From: Paenibacillaceae bacterium | Lineage (GTDB): Bacteria; Bacillota; Clostridia; Lachnospirales; Lachnospiraceae | DNA length: 64,000 bases | NCBI GenBank assembly: GCA_015057715.1 | Contig: SVDS01000005.1 | Span: 18,585-82,584 of the forward strand | Reading direction: 5' to 3' | Shown here: piece by piece, positions 9,696-18,752 of the stretch | Numbering within the stretch: position 1 is the stretch's first letter | Layout: each line of letters begins with the position of its first letter | The notes under the pieces: generated by a model | What the model was told of the DNA's origin: nothing | Database searches by the model: none | What the model saw: the letters and a program-made list of their open reading frames with translations, nothing else | Program-made: the position numbers and the translations under genes

Positions 9696-10678
9696 AAGCT
9701 GCAGTTGTAACCGCAATCGGATCATTTTCCGCTGATATTGTTATTAAAAATTTAAAAAATATGGGCCTTAAGGTGATTGGCTGCGATATATATCCGGCAG
9801 AATGGATTGCTGATTCTTCCAGTGTTTCTGTTTTTTATCAGGTTCCTCTTGCAACGCAGGAAGAGGAGTATGTAGAGGGAATTCTGACTATCTGCAAAAA
9901 GGAAGGGGCTGACGGACTGATCGTTTTAACCGATGCAGAAGTAGATGTATGGAACCATCACAGAAACGAATTAAAGGAAGCAGGAGTGACGTTATGTCTG
10001 TCCCCGGAAGATACCATAACGGTTTGCAGAGATAAGATGAAACTTTATGAGTTCCTTTCTGAAAGAGGGATTGGAAATATGATACCTACCAGAATGCTGG
10101 CTGGTATTTCTCCTGAATCCATTTCCTATCCGGCAGTGGTAAAGCCATATAATGGAAGAAGCAGCCAGGGGCTTTCCTATCTTCATAATCAGGAAGAAAT
10201 GGAGCGGTTTCTTGCCGGAGGGGAAGCAGATCATTACGTGGTACAGCCCTATTTTAAGGGAAGTATTATTACTGTAGATGTAGTGCATCAGGCGGACACA
10301 GGGCGATCAGCAGCTGTCTGCCGTAAGGAATTGCTGCGGACCCCAAATGGTGCTGGCACATCTGTTCTGGTATTTTCAAATCCGACTCTGGAAGCAGTAT
10401 GCAAAGAGGCGGCAAGTGCCTTGGGAATTCAGGGCTGTGTCAATTTTGAATTTATTGAAGGGGAAGATGGAACCTTTTCTATGCTGGAATGCAATCCCAG
10501 GTTTTCAGGCGGCGTGGAATTTTCCTGTATGGCTGGATATGACTGTGTCTTAAATCATGTGAGGTGTTTTCAGGGTGAGGACATTTTTCCTTCTGACCCT
10601 GTAAAGGAAATGTATATTGCCAGAAAATACGAGGAATATGTAACAAAGGTGCTTGATAAGGAAGGGACTGAGAAATGA
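9692..10678 (+). CDS. ATP-grasp domain protein (carbamoyl-phosphate-synthase-large-like)
   Basis: MKAAVVTAIGSFSADIVIKNLKNMGLKVIGCDIYPAEW...DKMKLYEFLSERGI...YPAVVKPYNGRSSQGL...NFEFIEGEDGTFSMLECNPRFSGGVEFS. Confidence 0.85.
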   Translation: MKAAVVTAIGSFSADIVIKNLKNMGLKVIGCDIYPAEWIADSSSVSVFYQVPLATQEEEYVEGILTICKKEGADGLIVLTDAEVDVWNHHRNELKEAGVTLCLSPEDTITVCRDKMKLYEFLSERGIGNMIPTRMLAGISPESISYPAVVKPYNGRSSQGLSYLHNQEEMERFLAGGEADHYVVQPYFKGSIITVDVVHQADTGRSAAVCRKELLRTPNGAGTSVLVFSNPTLEAVCKEAASALGIQGCVNFEFIEGEDGTFSMLECNPRFSGGVEFSCMAGYDCVLNHVRCFQGEDIFPSDPVKEMYIARKYEEYVTKVLDKEGTEK

Positions 10679-11661
10679 AAGACGGATCAAATAGCGAAAT
10701 CATGGCTAGCATTAACTGTGTCACCTATAACCATGGTGCCTTCATCCGCCAGGCTCTTGACAGCTTTCTGATGCAGAAGACGGATTTTGAGTATGAGATT
10801 CTGGTTCATGATGATGCTTCCACGGACGATACAGGGGATATCATCAGGGAATATGCAGCAAAGTATCCGGATAAGATCCGGCCTCTGATTCAGACAGAGA
10901 ATCAGTATTCCCAGGGCATTGATAACATAAGCGGTGCGTTTAATTTTCCCCGTGCAAGAGGAAAATATATATTCATGTGTGATGGGGATGATTACTTTGA
11001 TTCCCCCCATAAACTTCAAAGGCAGGTGGACTATATGGAGTCCCATCCGGACTGCACCCTTTGCATCCACAGTGCAAAGATTCAGTTGATGGGAAAAGCA
11101 GTGACTGAGAACCAGATGAGACCATATCGGAAAACCACAGTATTGACGCCAGAAGAGATCATTGATAAAACTTCCGGGTATGCCATGTCTTCCATGGCAT
11201 TTCCAGCAAGACTTGTAAAAGAGCTTCCTAAATACTATACGGATTGTCCGGTAGGAGATACCCCTTTGCAGCTGATGGCAGCTGAAAACGGTTATGGTTA
11301 TTACATGGATGAACCCATGAGTGTATACCGGGTAGGTGTATCCGGTTCCTGGACTGTTGAGGGGAAAAAAGGAAATTACGCCGCGAAGCAGCAGGCCTAT
11401 TATGAGCGAATGAGACTGGTTTATAAAGAATTTGACAAAGCAACAGGCGGCCGTTTTAAGGCGGCCGCCATAAGTGCTTCCAAACGAACCTATTACCAGA
11501 CGAAGGTCAATACCAGGGATTTTAAGGAGATATTAAATCCTGCATACCGAAGGTATTATAAGGAACTTACGCCTATGACCAGGTTCTTTATTCAGTTTCA
11601 ATACCGGACTCCCGGCCTGTATGGTTTCATACGAAAAACATTTACCGGAAGGAAAGGTTAA
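10675..11661 (+). CDS. Glycosyltransferase family 2 protein
   Basis: MASINCVTYNHGAFIRQALDSFLMQKTDFEYEILVHDDASTDDTGDIIREYAAKYPDKI...ARGKYIFMCDGDDYFDSPHKL. Confidence 0.9.
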   Translation: MKDGSNSEIMASINCVTYNHGAFIRQALDSFLMQKTDFEYEILVHDDASTDDTGDIIREYAAKYPDKIRPLIQTENQYSQGIDNISGAFNFPRARGKYIFMCDGDDYFDSPHKLQRQVDYMESHPDCTLCIHSAKIQLMGKAVTENQMRPYRKTTVLTPEEIIDKTSGYAMSSMAFPARLVKELPKYYTDCPVGDTPLQLMAAENGYGYYMDEPMSVYRVGVSGSWTVEGKKGNYAAKQQAYYERMRLVYKEFDKATGGRFKAAAISASKRTYYQTKVNTRDFKEILNPAYRRYYKELTPMTRFFIQFQYRTPGLYGFIRKTFTGRKG

Positions 11662-11675
11662 ATGATACGTTTCTG

Positions 11676-13121
11676 TTACATGTTGGGATCAGTGGGATCC
11701 CAGGTCTGTGTATCCGGTATGATCTGCTCAATGGCAGGTCTTTCATAGGGTCCTGGAACGGGAGATTCGTAAATGGTTACTGTAGTTCCAAGAGCACAGT
11801 GATCATAAATCCATTTGGCATCTCCGGAGAGGAGACGGATACAGCCGGCTGATTCCGCAATACTTAAATAATTATATGTAGAGGGATCGAGAGTCATCTT
11901 ATCCGGGCGGCTGTAAAGAATGGAGTGGATTAAAAAGCCCTTCCAGATACGGGTTGCATATTGGGTAAAGATACCGTGATCCATATCCCGCCAGCGGTAT
12001 TTCACCGGTGTCTGGAATGTTCCAAGCGGAGTATCCGGACCTGTAGAGGTAAGGAATGACTTTACTGGAATAATGAAACCGTTGGCACCGTCCTTTGCAA
12101 AGACTGTCATGCAGTTCATCTGTTTGTTGATGCTGATAAAAAATGGTCCTGAGTTTCCAATAATGGGCTCTAAATCCGTAAGCATCTTTCCAGAATTTAA
12201 ATCAAAATAGTACTTGAAGCCGTCGATGTACTGCCAGCCTACAACTGGGAGAGAATCCTTAAAATAGTACCGGTCATTTTCGATCCATGCCCAGCCGGTA
12301 AAAGGGGTACCGTCTCCGTTAAAGTAGCGCAGTCCGCCGTCAACAATCTGCATTCCATCTTTTGTGGCGGAAATCAATGGCTTATCCGTCTTATATGGGA
12401 AGGCAGAGTTTTTAGCATAGAATGCCATACGAAAGCCTGTGATATAATGTCCGGTTCCCATAGTTCCCGCACTGGTGCCGTTCTTTGCCCAGTCAGTGGT
12501 GGTTCCGTCGTCTAACTTTGCTGAATAATAGAGATTGAACTGGTTGTTTACATAACCGGAAAACCTCATCTGTATGGCTTCAATATTCACGTCATTGGGG
12601 TAATTGGTTGTCTGTTGTCCATTCATGACCCATGGGGACCAGCCAGTGCCTGAAGTGTAGGTCCGGTAGAGTACGTTTCCTACGATATTCGTGAGAAATG
12701 TAGATAATCCATGAAAACCCTGTCCATCGTTGGTGATCCAGGCATCGTTGACAAAAGGCTGTGTCCAGTTGCCGTCACCAATCATAACAGTGGTCTGAAG
12801 TCGTGGAAAGTTGGCTTTTAATGCTTCCTGAGCAGCCCGTGTCGCTTCATCAACAACACCGTCTTCTCCTCCTCCAGCTCCTTCTTTTCCGATATCTATT
12901 CCTGCATTTGCCAAAGCGGTTTCTGCTTCCTCTGTAGTTACGCCTCCCTCAGTTTCGCTGGCAGCTGTACTCTGTTTTCCAGACTTACTGCTGTCGCTGA
13001 GGCTGACGCCATTCTTGTAACCCGGTCCATATGCTTCGTCCGCCCGCGTAAGGGCAGCCTGTCCCAGGACAAGAGCAGCTGTCAGGCAGATTGCCGCCAG
13101 GCCGCGTGTCAGTTTACGCAT
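11676..13121 (-). CDS. Secreted L,D-transpeptidase (YkuD) with ChW-like and glucan/choline-binding-type repeats
   Basis: Signal peptide MRKLTRGLAAICLTAALVLGQAALTRA; ChW-like segments GWSPWVMNGQ...IEAIQMRFSGY; YFNGDGTPFTGWAWIENDRYYFKDSLPVVGWQYIDGFKYYFDLNSGKM repeats; catalytic IHSILYS...SAGCIRLL. Confidence 0.88.
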   Translation of the reverse strand: MRKLTRGLAAICLTAALVLGQAALTRADEAYGPGYKNGVSLSDSSKSGKQSTAASETEGGVTTEEAETALANAGIDIGKEGAGGGEDGVVDEATRAAQEALKANFPRLQTTVMIGDGNWTQPFVNDAWITNDGQGFHGLSTFLTNIVGNVLYRTYTSGTGWSPWVMNGQQTTNYPNDVNIEAIQMRFSGYVNNQFNLYYSAKLDDGTTTDWAKNGTSAGTMGTGHYITGFRMAFYAKNSAFPYKTDKPLISATKDGMQIVDGGLRYFNGDGTPFTGWAWIENDRYYFKDSLPVVGWQYIDGFKYYFDLNSGKMLTDLEPIIGNSGPFFISINKQMNCMTVFAKDGANGFIIPVKSFLTSTGPDTPLGTFQTPVKYRWRDMDHGIFTQYATRIWKGFLIHSILYSRPDKMTLDPSTYNYLSIAESAGCIRLLSGDAKWIYDHCALGTTVTIYESPVPGPYERPAIEQIIPDTQTWDPTDPNM

Positions 13122-13206
13122 GATAAAAACCTCCTGTAAATCATTAAAAATTTTATAGTGATTCCATAATACTTTAACATAACTAACTGGAAAATGCTAT
13201 ATACGA

Positions 13207-13235
13207 TTTACATTTATTGGGCAATATAGTACAAT
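13207..13235 (+). promoter_or_regulatory. Putative promoter of flippase 1 (TTTACA-17-TACAAT)
   Basis: TTTACA TTTATTGGGCAATATAG TACAAT. Confidence 0.65.
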
Positions 13236-13259
13236 AAGGCGGAAATGTAAATTGGATGA

Positions 13260-14720
13260 TTGAGGAGAAAAGCCAGTATGTACCAGGAAAATATGAAAGA
13301 GAGAGTGCTTTCCGGACTGTTTTGGAAAGTCATGGAAAATGGGGGAACACAGGGAATTCAGTTCCTTGTATCCGTACTTTTAGCCAGACTTTTAACGCCG
13401 TCCGAATCCGGGGAAGTCATGCTGATTATGATATTTATTACCATCGGCAATGTATTTGTCCAGAGCGGTTTTAACACTTCTCTGATTCAGAAGCAGGAAG
13501 TGGATGAAAGAGATTATTCTTCTGCCTTTTGCGTAAGCTTTCTGATTGCCTTCGTTCTATATATAATTTTGTTCTTTTCTGCACCTGCAATCGGGGATTT
13601 TTATGGACAGCCAGTGTTCGTACCAGTGTTAAGGATTCTGTCCCTGACTTTGTTTTTCGGTGCAGTCATATCGGTGCAGTCCGCATCCGTATCCAGAAAT
13701 ATGGAATTTAGAAAGCTTTGTATGGCAAGTCTCTTTGCTGCGGCAGGTTCCGGCATCATCGGAGTGCTGATGGCTTTAGAAGGATTTGGATTATGGGCAC
13801 TTGCCATGCAGCAGTTTTTTTACAGCTTTTTTCTCATGGTTGTGTTGCATTTTTTAAAGACCTGGAAGCCAAGTCTGAAGTTTTCCATTGAAAAAGCGGG
13901 AGAATTATTCTCTTATGGCTGGAAGATTCTCATGTCTGGCCTCATTGACACGGTTTTTACCAATGTTTATGGTCTGGTGATTGGAAAAATATATAATTCG
14001 GCTATGATGGGGCAATACTCTAGAGGAAATCAGTTCCCTGCACTCATTGCCAATAATTTAGGAGCAGCCATCCAGTCGGTTATGCTTCCCGCTTTTTCTG
14101 CCTGCCAGGATGACCGGGAGAGGGTAAAAAGCATGGTAAGAAGGTCGATTGTGACAAGCTCCTACCTTGTTTTTCCCATGATGGCAGGTCTGATTGCTGT
14201 AGCAGAGCCTATGGTAAAGCTTTTACTGACGGACCAGTATTTACCTTGTGTTCCCATGCTCCGGCTCCTTTGCATTGCCTATGCGACCTGGCCCCTTCAT
14301 GTGGCCAACTTACAGGCAATCAATGCCCTTGGAAGAAGTGAGATTTTCTTAAAACTGGAGATTATTAAAAAAGCAGTCAGTGTGGTGGCCTTAATCATCA
14401 GCATTCCTTTTGGAATTTATACCATGGTGGCGTTACGGGCGGTGACGGATTTTATCTGTACATTTATCAATGCCTATCCTAACAAGAAGCTTCTTCACTA
14501 CAGCTTTCTTCAGCAGTGGAGAGATGTATTCCCTTCTCTGCTTTTGTCGGCTGCCATGTGTGGTGTGGTTTATAGCGTGCAGTTTCTGGTAAATGGAACT
14601 CTGCTGACCCTGACTTTGCAGATTGTTACAGGAGTCCTGTTTTATGCAGGCTTTTCCTGGCTGTTTCGAATTGAAAGCTTCTTTTATTTATGCAGAACAG
14701 TTAAGAACATGGGCAGGTAA
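13260..14720 (+). CDS. Lipopolysaccharide/teichuronic acid-type flippase (Wzx/TuaB-like, MATE/MVF superfamily)
   Basis: 486 aa multi-TM; GLFWKVMENGGTQGIQFLVSVLLARLLTPSESGEVMLIMIFITIGNVFVQSGFNTSLIQKQEVDERDYSSAF is typical of Wzx/TuaB. The start may be 13278. Confidence 0.88.
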   Translation: MRRKASMYQENMKERVLSGLFWKVMENGGTQGIQFLVSVLLARLLTPSESGEVMLIMIFITIGNVFVQSGFNTSLIQKQEVDERDYSSAFCVSFLIAFVLYIILFFSAPAIGDFYGQPVFVPVLRILSLTLFFGAVISVQSASVSRNMEFRKLCMASLFAAAGSGIIGVLMALEGFGLWALAMQQFFYSFFLMVVLHFLKTWKPSLKFSIEKAGELFSYGWKILMSGLIDTVFTNVYGLVIGKIYNSAMMGQYSRGNQFPALIANNLGAAIQSVMLPAFSACQDDRERVKSMVRRSIVTSSYLVFPMMAGLIAVAEPMVKLLLTDQYLPCVPMLRLLCIAYATWPLHVANLQAINALGRSEIFLKLEIIKKAVSVVALIISIPFGIYTMVALRAVTDFICTFINAYPNKKLLHYSFLQQWRDVFPSLLLSAAMCGVVYSVQFLVNGTLLTLTLQIVTGVLFYAGFSWLFRIESFFYLCRTVKNMGR

Positions 14721-14735
14721 GATGGACGTTAGCGG

Positions 14736-14764
14736 TTTACTTTTTTAGGCGAATCATGTAGAAT
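14736..14764 (+). promoter_or_regulatory. Putative promoter of flippase 2 (TTTACT-17-TAGAAT)
   Basis: TTTACT TTTTTAGGCGAATCATG TAGAAT. Confidence 0.5.
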
Positions 14765-14804
14765 AAAAAGAACTTGTTAAATGAAATGAAATAGAGGAAC
14801 TATA

Positions 14805-16061
14805 ATGGAACGTAAAAACGTGGCATGGAATATGATCGGAAGCCTGGTTTACGCAGGATCCAGCATGCTGCTGACAGCTCTGGTTAATCATCTGGTAGGA
14901 ACGGATCAGGGAGGAATCTTTGGTTTTGCTTTCAGTACATTTGGACAGCAGATGTTTCTTGTGGCCTATTTTGGAATGAGACCCATTCAGAGTACTGATG
15001 TGAGAGAGAGCTATACTTTTGGCGAATACCGGCTGGCCCGCATGGTTACCTGCGGTATGGCGCTGATTTTTGGCATATGCTACATTCTATGGAAGGTTTT
15101 CGTTTCTTCTTCCGACTATACCTACGAAAAAATCATGGTTGTTTTCTTCATGGTTCTTTATAAAGTGCTTGATGGGTTTGCTGATGTATACGAGTCGGAA
15201 TTTCAAAGAAAAGGAAAGCTTTATTTAACCGGACAGGCTATGACCTGGCGGACCCTGTTTTCTGTGTGTCTGTTTTTAGGCACTCTGGCACTAACACGGG
15301 ATTTAATTGTTGCCTCAGCAGTTGCGGCCGCTTCTCAGGCAGTTGGAATCTGGCTGTTTGATAAAAGGACTGCAGATAAAATAACAGAAATCAATTATGT
15401 ACATGCAAAAGGAAGGCACAAACAGCTTTTACAGGATAGCTTCCTTTTGTTTTTGTCTGTATTTTTAGACGGACTTATCTTTGCAATGGCAAAGTATGCA
15501 GTGGATTCTCAGATGACTTCCGCGGACAATGCTGTATTTGTGGCTATATTTATGCCTACCTCTGTAATCAATCTTGCAGCTAATTTTGTAATTCGTCCAT
15601 TCCTTACCAGACTTTCCTTACTCTGGGATGAAAACAGGACTTCGGAGTTTCTTGGGGTCCTGAGAAAGTTGTCCGGAATTATCCTCTTTCTTACCGTAAT
15701 CGCTCTGGCCGGATCCTGGGTAATGGGCGTTCCGGTACTTTCCGCTGTCTTTAATGTGGAACTGGCGCCTTACCTTCCGGGACTACTGGCTATTATCCTG
15801 GGCGGCGGTTTTTTTGCAGTAATGAATTTATTTTATTATGTCCTGGTAATTATGAAGAAACAGAGACTGATATTTTTTGGATATGTTCCGGTCTGCCTCC
15901 TTTCGTTTGTTCTTTCCTATCAGTTTGTGAAGATAGGCGGAATCAACGGTGGTGCGTATTCCTACATGATTGAGATGCTGATTCTCATGCTGTGCTTTAT
16001 AGGACAGGCAATCCGGGTTATTCGTACAGAAGAAAAAGGAAGGAGAGAGCAGAGGATATGA
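14805..16061 (+). CDS. Second polysaccharide flippase-like multi-TM protein
   Basis: 418 aa; MERKNVAWNMIGSLVYAGSSMLLTALVNHLVGTDQGGIFGFAFSTFGQQMFLVAYFGMRPIQSTDV. Confidence 0.75.
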   Translation: MERKNVAWNMIGSLVYAGSSMLLTALVNHLVGTDQGGIFGFAFSTFGQQMFLVAYFGMRPIQSTDVRESYTFGEYRLARMVTCGMALIFGICYILWKVFVSSSDYTYEKIMVVFFMVLYKVLDGFADVYESEFQRKGKLYLTGQAMTWRTLFSVCLFLGTLALTRDLIVASAVAAASQAVGIWLFDKRTADKITEINYVHAKGRHKQLLQDSFLLFLSVFLDGLIFAMAKYAVDSQMTSADNAVFVAIFMPTSVINLAANFVIRPFLTRLSLLWDENRTSEFLGVLRKLSGIILFLTVIALAGSWVMGVPVLSAVFNVELAPYLPGLLAIILGGGFFAVMNLFYYVLVIMKKQRLIFFGYVPVCLLSFVLSYQFVKIGGINGGAYSYMIEMLILMLCFIGQAIRVIRTEEKGRREQRI

Positions 16062-16756
16062 CAAACCGGGTACTGGTAGTAATACCTGCATACAATGAGG
16101 CTTTAAATATTGAGCGGGTAGTGGGAGAAGTCATTGAGAAATATCCCATGTATGACTATGTAATCATTAATGACGGTTCTACAGACAATACCGCGAAAAT
16201 CTGCAGAAAGCATGGCTGGAAGATCATTGATCTGCCTATGAACTTAGGGCTGGCAGGCGCATTTCAGACCGGGCTTAAGTATGCACACAGAAAGGGTTAC
16301 GGCTATGCCATACAGTTTGATGGTGACGGACAGCACCGGCCGGAGTTTATTCTTCCCATGAAAGAAAAGATGGATCAGGGATATGATATTGTGATTGGCT
16401 CCCGGTTTGTAACAGAAAAAAAGCCCCGCTCTCTCCGTATGCTTGGCAGCCGGATGCTAAGCGGTGCCATCTGGTTTACAACCGGTGTTAAGGTAAACGA
16501 TCCCACTTCCGGTATGCGCATGTTCAGCCGAAAGATGATCAAGGAGTTTGCAGACGGTTTAAATTACGGTCCGGAACCGGATACCATTTCCTATCTCATC
16601 CGCCATGGTGCCAGAGTTGCGGAAATACCTGTAATCATGGATGAGCGGATACTGGGAGAGAGCTACTTAAATCCCTTAAATGCGGCCAGGTATATGGGAA
16701 AGATGCTGTTTTCCATTTTACTGGTTCAAAGCTTTCGCATCCGGGACAGAAGATAA
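16058..16756 (+). CDS. Glycosyltransferase family 2 (dolichyl-phosphate mannose synthase-like)
   Basis: MTNRVLVVIPAYNEALNIERVVGEVIEKYPMYDYVIINDGSTDNTAKIC...NLGLAGAFQTGLKYA...IQFDGDGQHRPEFI; start at 16058 overlaps the previous stop (ATGA). Confidence 0.9.
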   Translation: MTNRVLVVIPAYNEALNIERVVGEVIEKYPMYDYVIINDGSTDNTAKICRKHGWKIIDLPMNLGLAGAFQTGLKYAHRKGYGYAIQFDGDGQHRPEFILPMKEKMDQGYDIVIGSRFVTEKKPRSLRMLGSRMLSGAIWFTTGVKVNDPTSGMRMFSRKMIKEFADGLNYGPEPDTISYLIRHGARVAEIPVIMDERILGESYLNPLNAARYMGKMLFSILLVQSFRIRDRR

Positions 16757-16774
16757 AAGAAGGGGGTACGTAAT

Positions 16775-17131
16775 ATGACGTTTTTACTTCGCTGCGTACT
16801 GATATGCGTTTCCCTGGTACTGACTGTTTATGTACTGGGAAGAATTCGCCACTCCAAAATGAGGATAGAGGATTCCATTTTCTGGGTCATGTTTTCCATG
16901 CTGTTAGTGGTTTTCAGCATCTTCCCAAAGGTGGCTGATTTTATATCAAGTATGGTGGGAACCTATTCCACAGCTAATTTTATTTTTACCCTGATGATCT
17001 TTATTCTGCTCACCAAGGTCTTTTTTCAGTCAATTAAGATATCCCAGTTAGAACGCAGAGTGACGGAGTTAATCCAGATGCTGGCGCTTGATAAGGAGGA
17101 AGCCATAGAGAAGGAGGAGCATAAACTGTGA
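16775..17131 (+). CDS. DUF2304 domain-containing small membrane protein
   Basis: 118 aa; IRHSKMRIEDSIFWVMFSMLLVVFSIFPKVADFISSMVGTYSTANFIFTLMIFILLTKVFFQSIKISQLERRVTELIQ. Confidence 0.82.
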   Translation: MTFLLRCVLICVSLVLTVYVLGRIRHSKMRIEDSIFWVMFSMLLVVFSIFPKVADFISSMVGTYSTANFIFTLMIFILLTKVFFQSIKISQLERRVTELIQMLALDKEEAIEKEEHKL

Positions 17132-18732
17132 AACGTTTGTTAAGGACGAAAGGCTTGTGGCTTGCAGCCGGAAGCATTCTGCTTTTGATGTTCCTGTTTG
17201 TCAGAACCTATATGAAAACCATCGTTGGAATTCCTTCTCCGGAATTTGAGCCGGTTCGCCGGTTTTACTGGTGGTTTATTGTCTTCGGTTGTGGATTTCT
17301 TGCTGCATTAGCGTTTTTTTTGTGGATAAAAAATTTTTTAAACCAGTGGCTGTTTCCGCTGGTTGTAATCGGACTGGGTGTATTTTATATGTTTGCGTTA
17401 ACGCCTTTTTCTGCGCCCGATGAAGCGGCTCACTTTGTCAGTGCTTATCGTCTATCTAACCAGTTGATGGGAAAACAGGCGGTAGCAGGGAAGGACTATT
17501 TAAAGCATGCAACGCCGGAAGAAAAAGAACGGATTAAAAAAGGAGCCAATGTCCTGGTTCGAAGTGAAGATGACGTATCAGGTCTCTATGCAGAGCCCGG
17601 TCAGAGAACGTACAACCGTATTCTGACGGAGCTGTTTTCTCTTGATCACAGCCAGTCGGTGACCGTGCGGGAGGAAGTCCCGGTGAATACCACTCCTGTG
17701 ATCTATCTGCCTCAGGCAATAGGTATCACCCTCGCCAGACTTTTGCATCTTGGTTACATTCCTCTGGTATATCTGGGACGATTTATGAATCTTCTGGTAT
17801 TTGCAGCCATGGCAGCCGTTTCGGTCCGGCTGATGCCCTTTAAAAAGGAAGTTTTAATGGCGGTATCCTGTCTGCCTATGACTCTTCACCTGGCATCGTC
17901 CTATTCCTATGATACTGCATTTATCGGCCTTTCCATGCTTTTACTTTCCTGGTGCTTTCATCTGGCTTACGAAAAGGAAGAGATAAAACTGAAAGATCTG
18001 GTGGTGCTGACACTTTTACTGATCCTGTTAGAACCGGGGAAAATCGTATATCTGCCTGCAGCCGGAATCTGTCTGCTGATTCCGAAATCTAAATTTAAAT
18101 CTCAGAAACATTACTGGATTTCTGTTTTTGGTGTCCTTGCAGTCATGCTGCTGGCAGTTTTTCTGGTAAACCGTCTGATTCTCTCTGCCTGGGCAGGTGC
18201 TACGGAAAGCTACGTGGGGTGGAGCGAAGCGGCAGGTTATAACTTATCCGATGTATGGCAGCGGCCGTTTTATGTATTTACGGTCTTTTATGAAACCCTG
18301 GTAACCCAGTATGACTATTATCTGGTGACTATGCTGGGTGGCTTTTTGGGGAATTTAGATCCCAACTTAACGGTACCGCCGGTCTGCCTTACCCTTCTTT
18401 GGTATGCGCTCTTTATCAGTGTGGTAAAGAGAGATGGGGAAGTGGTGAAAATGACGGACGGTCAGAAGCTATGGATCTTGTTTCTGGTATTTGCAAGTGC
18501 AGTACTGGTTCTGACTTCCATGTTTCTGGGGTATACACCCAGAAATTTAACGTATATTACAGGAGTCCAGGGACGTTATTTCATTCCCCTTCTGCCCCTG
18601 CTGTTACTGACCATATTTGACCGGCGTCTGGTAATCGGTGTGGATTTAAGAAAAAGTGCATGGTATCTGGAATGCTTTGTCAGTATCTATGCTCTGATCC
18701 GTATCTGCTCCACGTCGTGTCTGCGCTACTGA
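17128..18732 (+). CDS. DUF2142-family polytopic membrane protein (glycosyltransferase-C-like)
   Basis: 534 aa; FMFALTPFSAPDEAAHFVSAYRLSNQLMG motif; many TM helices; overlaps DUF2304 by 4 nt. Confidence 0.82.
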   Translation: MKRLLRTKGLWLAAGSILLLMFLFVRTYMKTIVGIPSPEFEPVRRFYWWFIVFGCGFLAALAFFLWIKNFLNQWLFPLVVIGLGVFYMFALTPFSAPDEAAHFVSAYRLSNQLMGKQAVAGKDYLKHATPEEKERIKKGANVLVRSEDDVSGLYAEPGQRTYNRILTELFSLDHSQSVTVREEVPVNTTPVIYLPQAIGITLARLLHLGYIPLVYLGRFMNLLVFAAMAAVSVRLMPFKKEVLMAVSCLPMTLHLASSYSYDTAFIGLSMLLLSWCFHLAYEKEEIKLKDLVVLTLLLILLEPGKIVYLPAAGICLLIPKSKFKSQKHYWISVFGVLAVMLLAVFLVNRLILSAWAGATESYVGWSEAAGYNLSDVWQRPFYVFTVFYETLVTQYDYYLVTMLGGFLGNLDPNLTVPPVCLTLLWYALFISVVKRDGEVVKMTDGQKLWILFLVFASAVLVLTSMFLGYTPRNLTYITGVQGRYFIPLLPLLLLTIFDRRLVIGVDLRKSAWYLECFVSIYALIRICSTSCLRY

Positions 18733-18752
18733 TAGGAAAGAAGGGAGTTTCA

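Noticed and set aside
11449-11468. GC-rich inverted repeat with a NotI site (GGCGGCCGTTTTAAGGCGGCCGCC).
   Set aside because: Lies inside a glycosyltransferase CDS (GGRFKAAA); no T tract; most likely codon-level coincidence.
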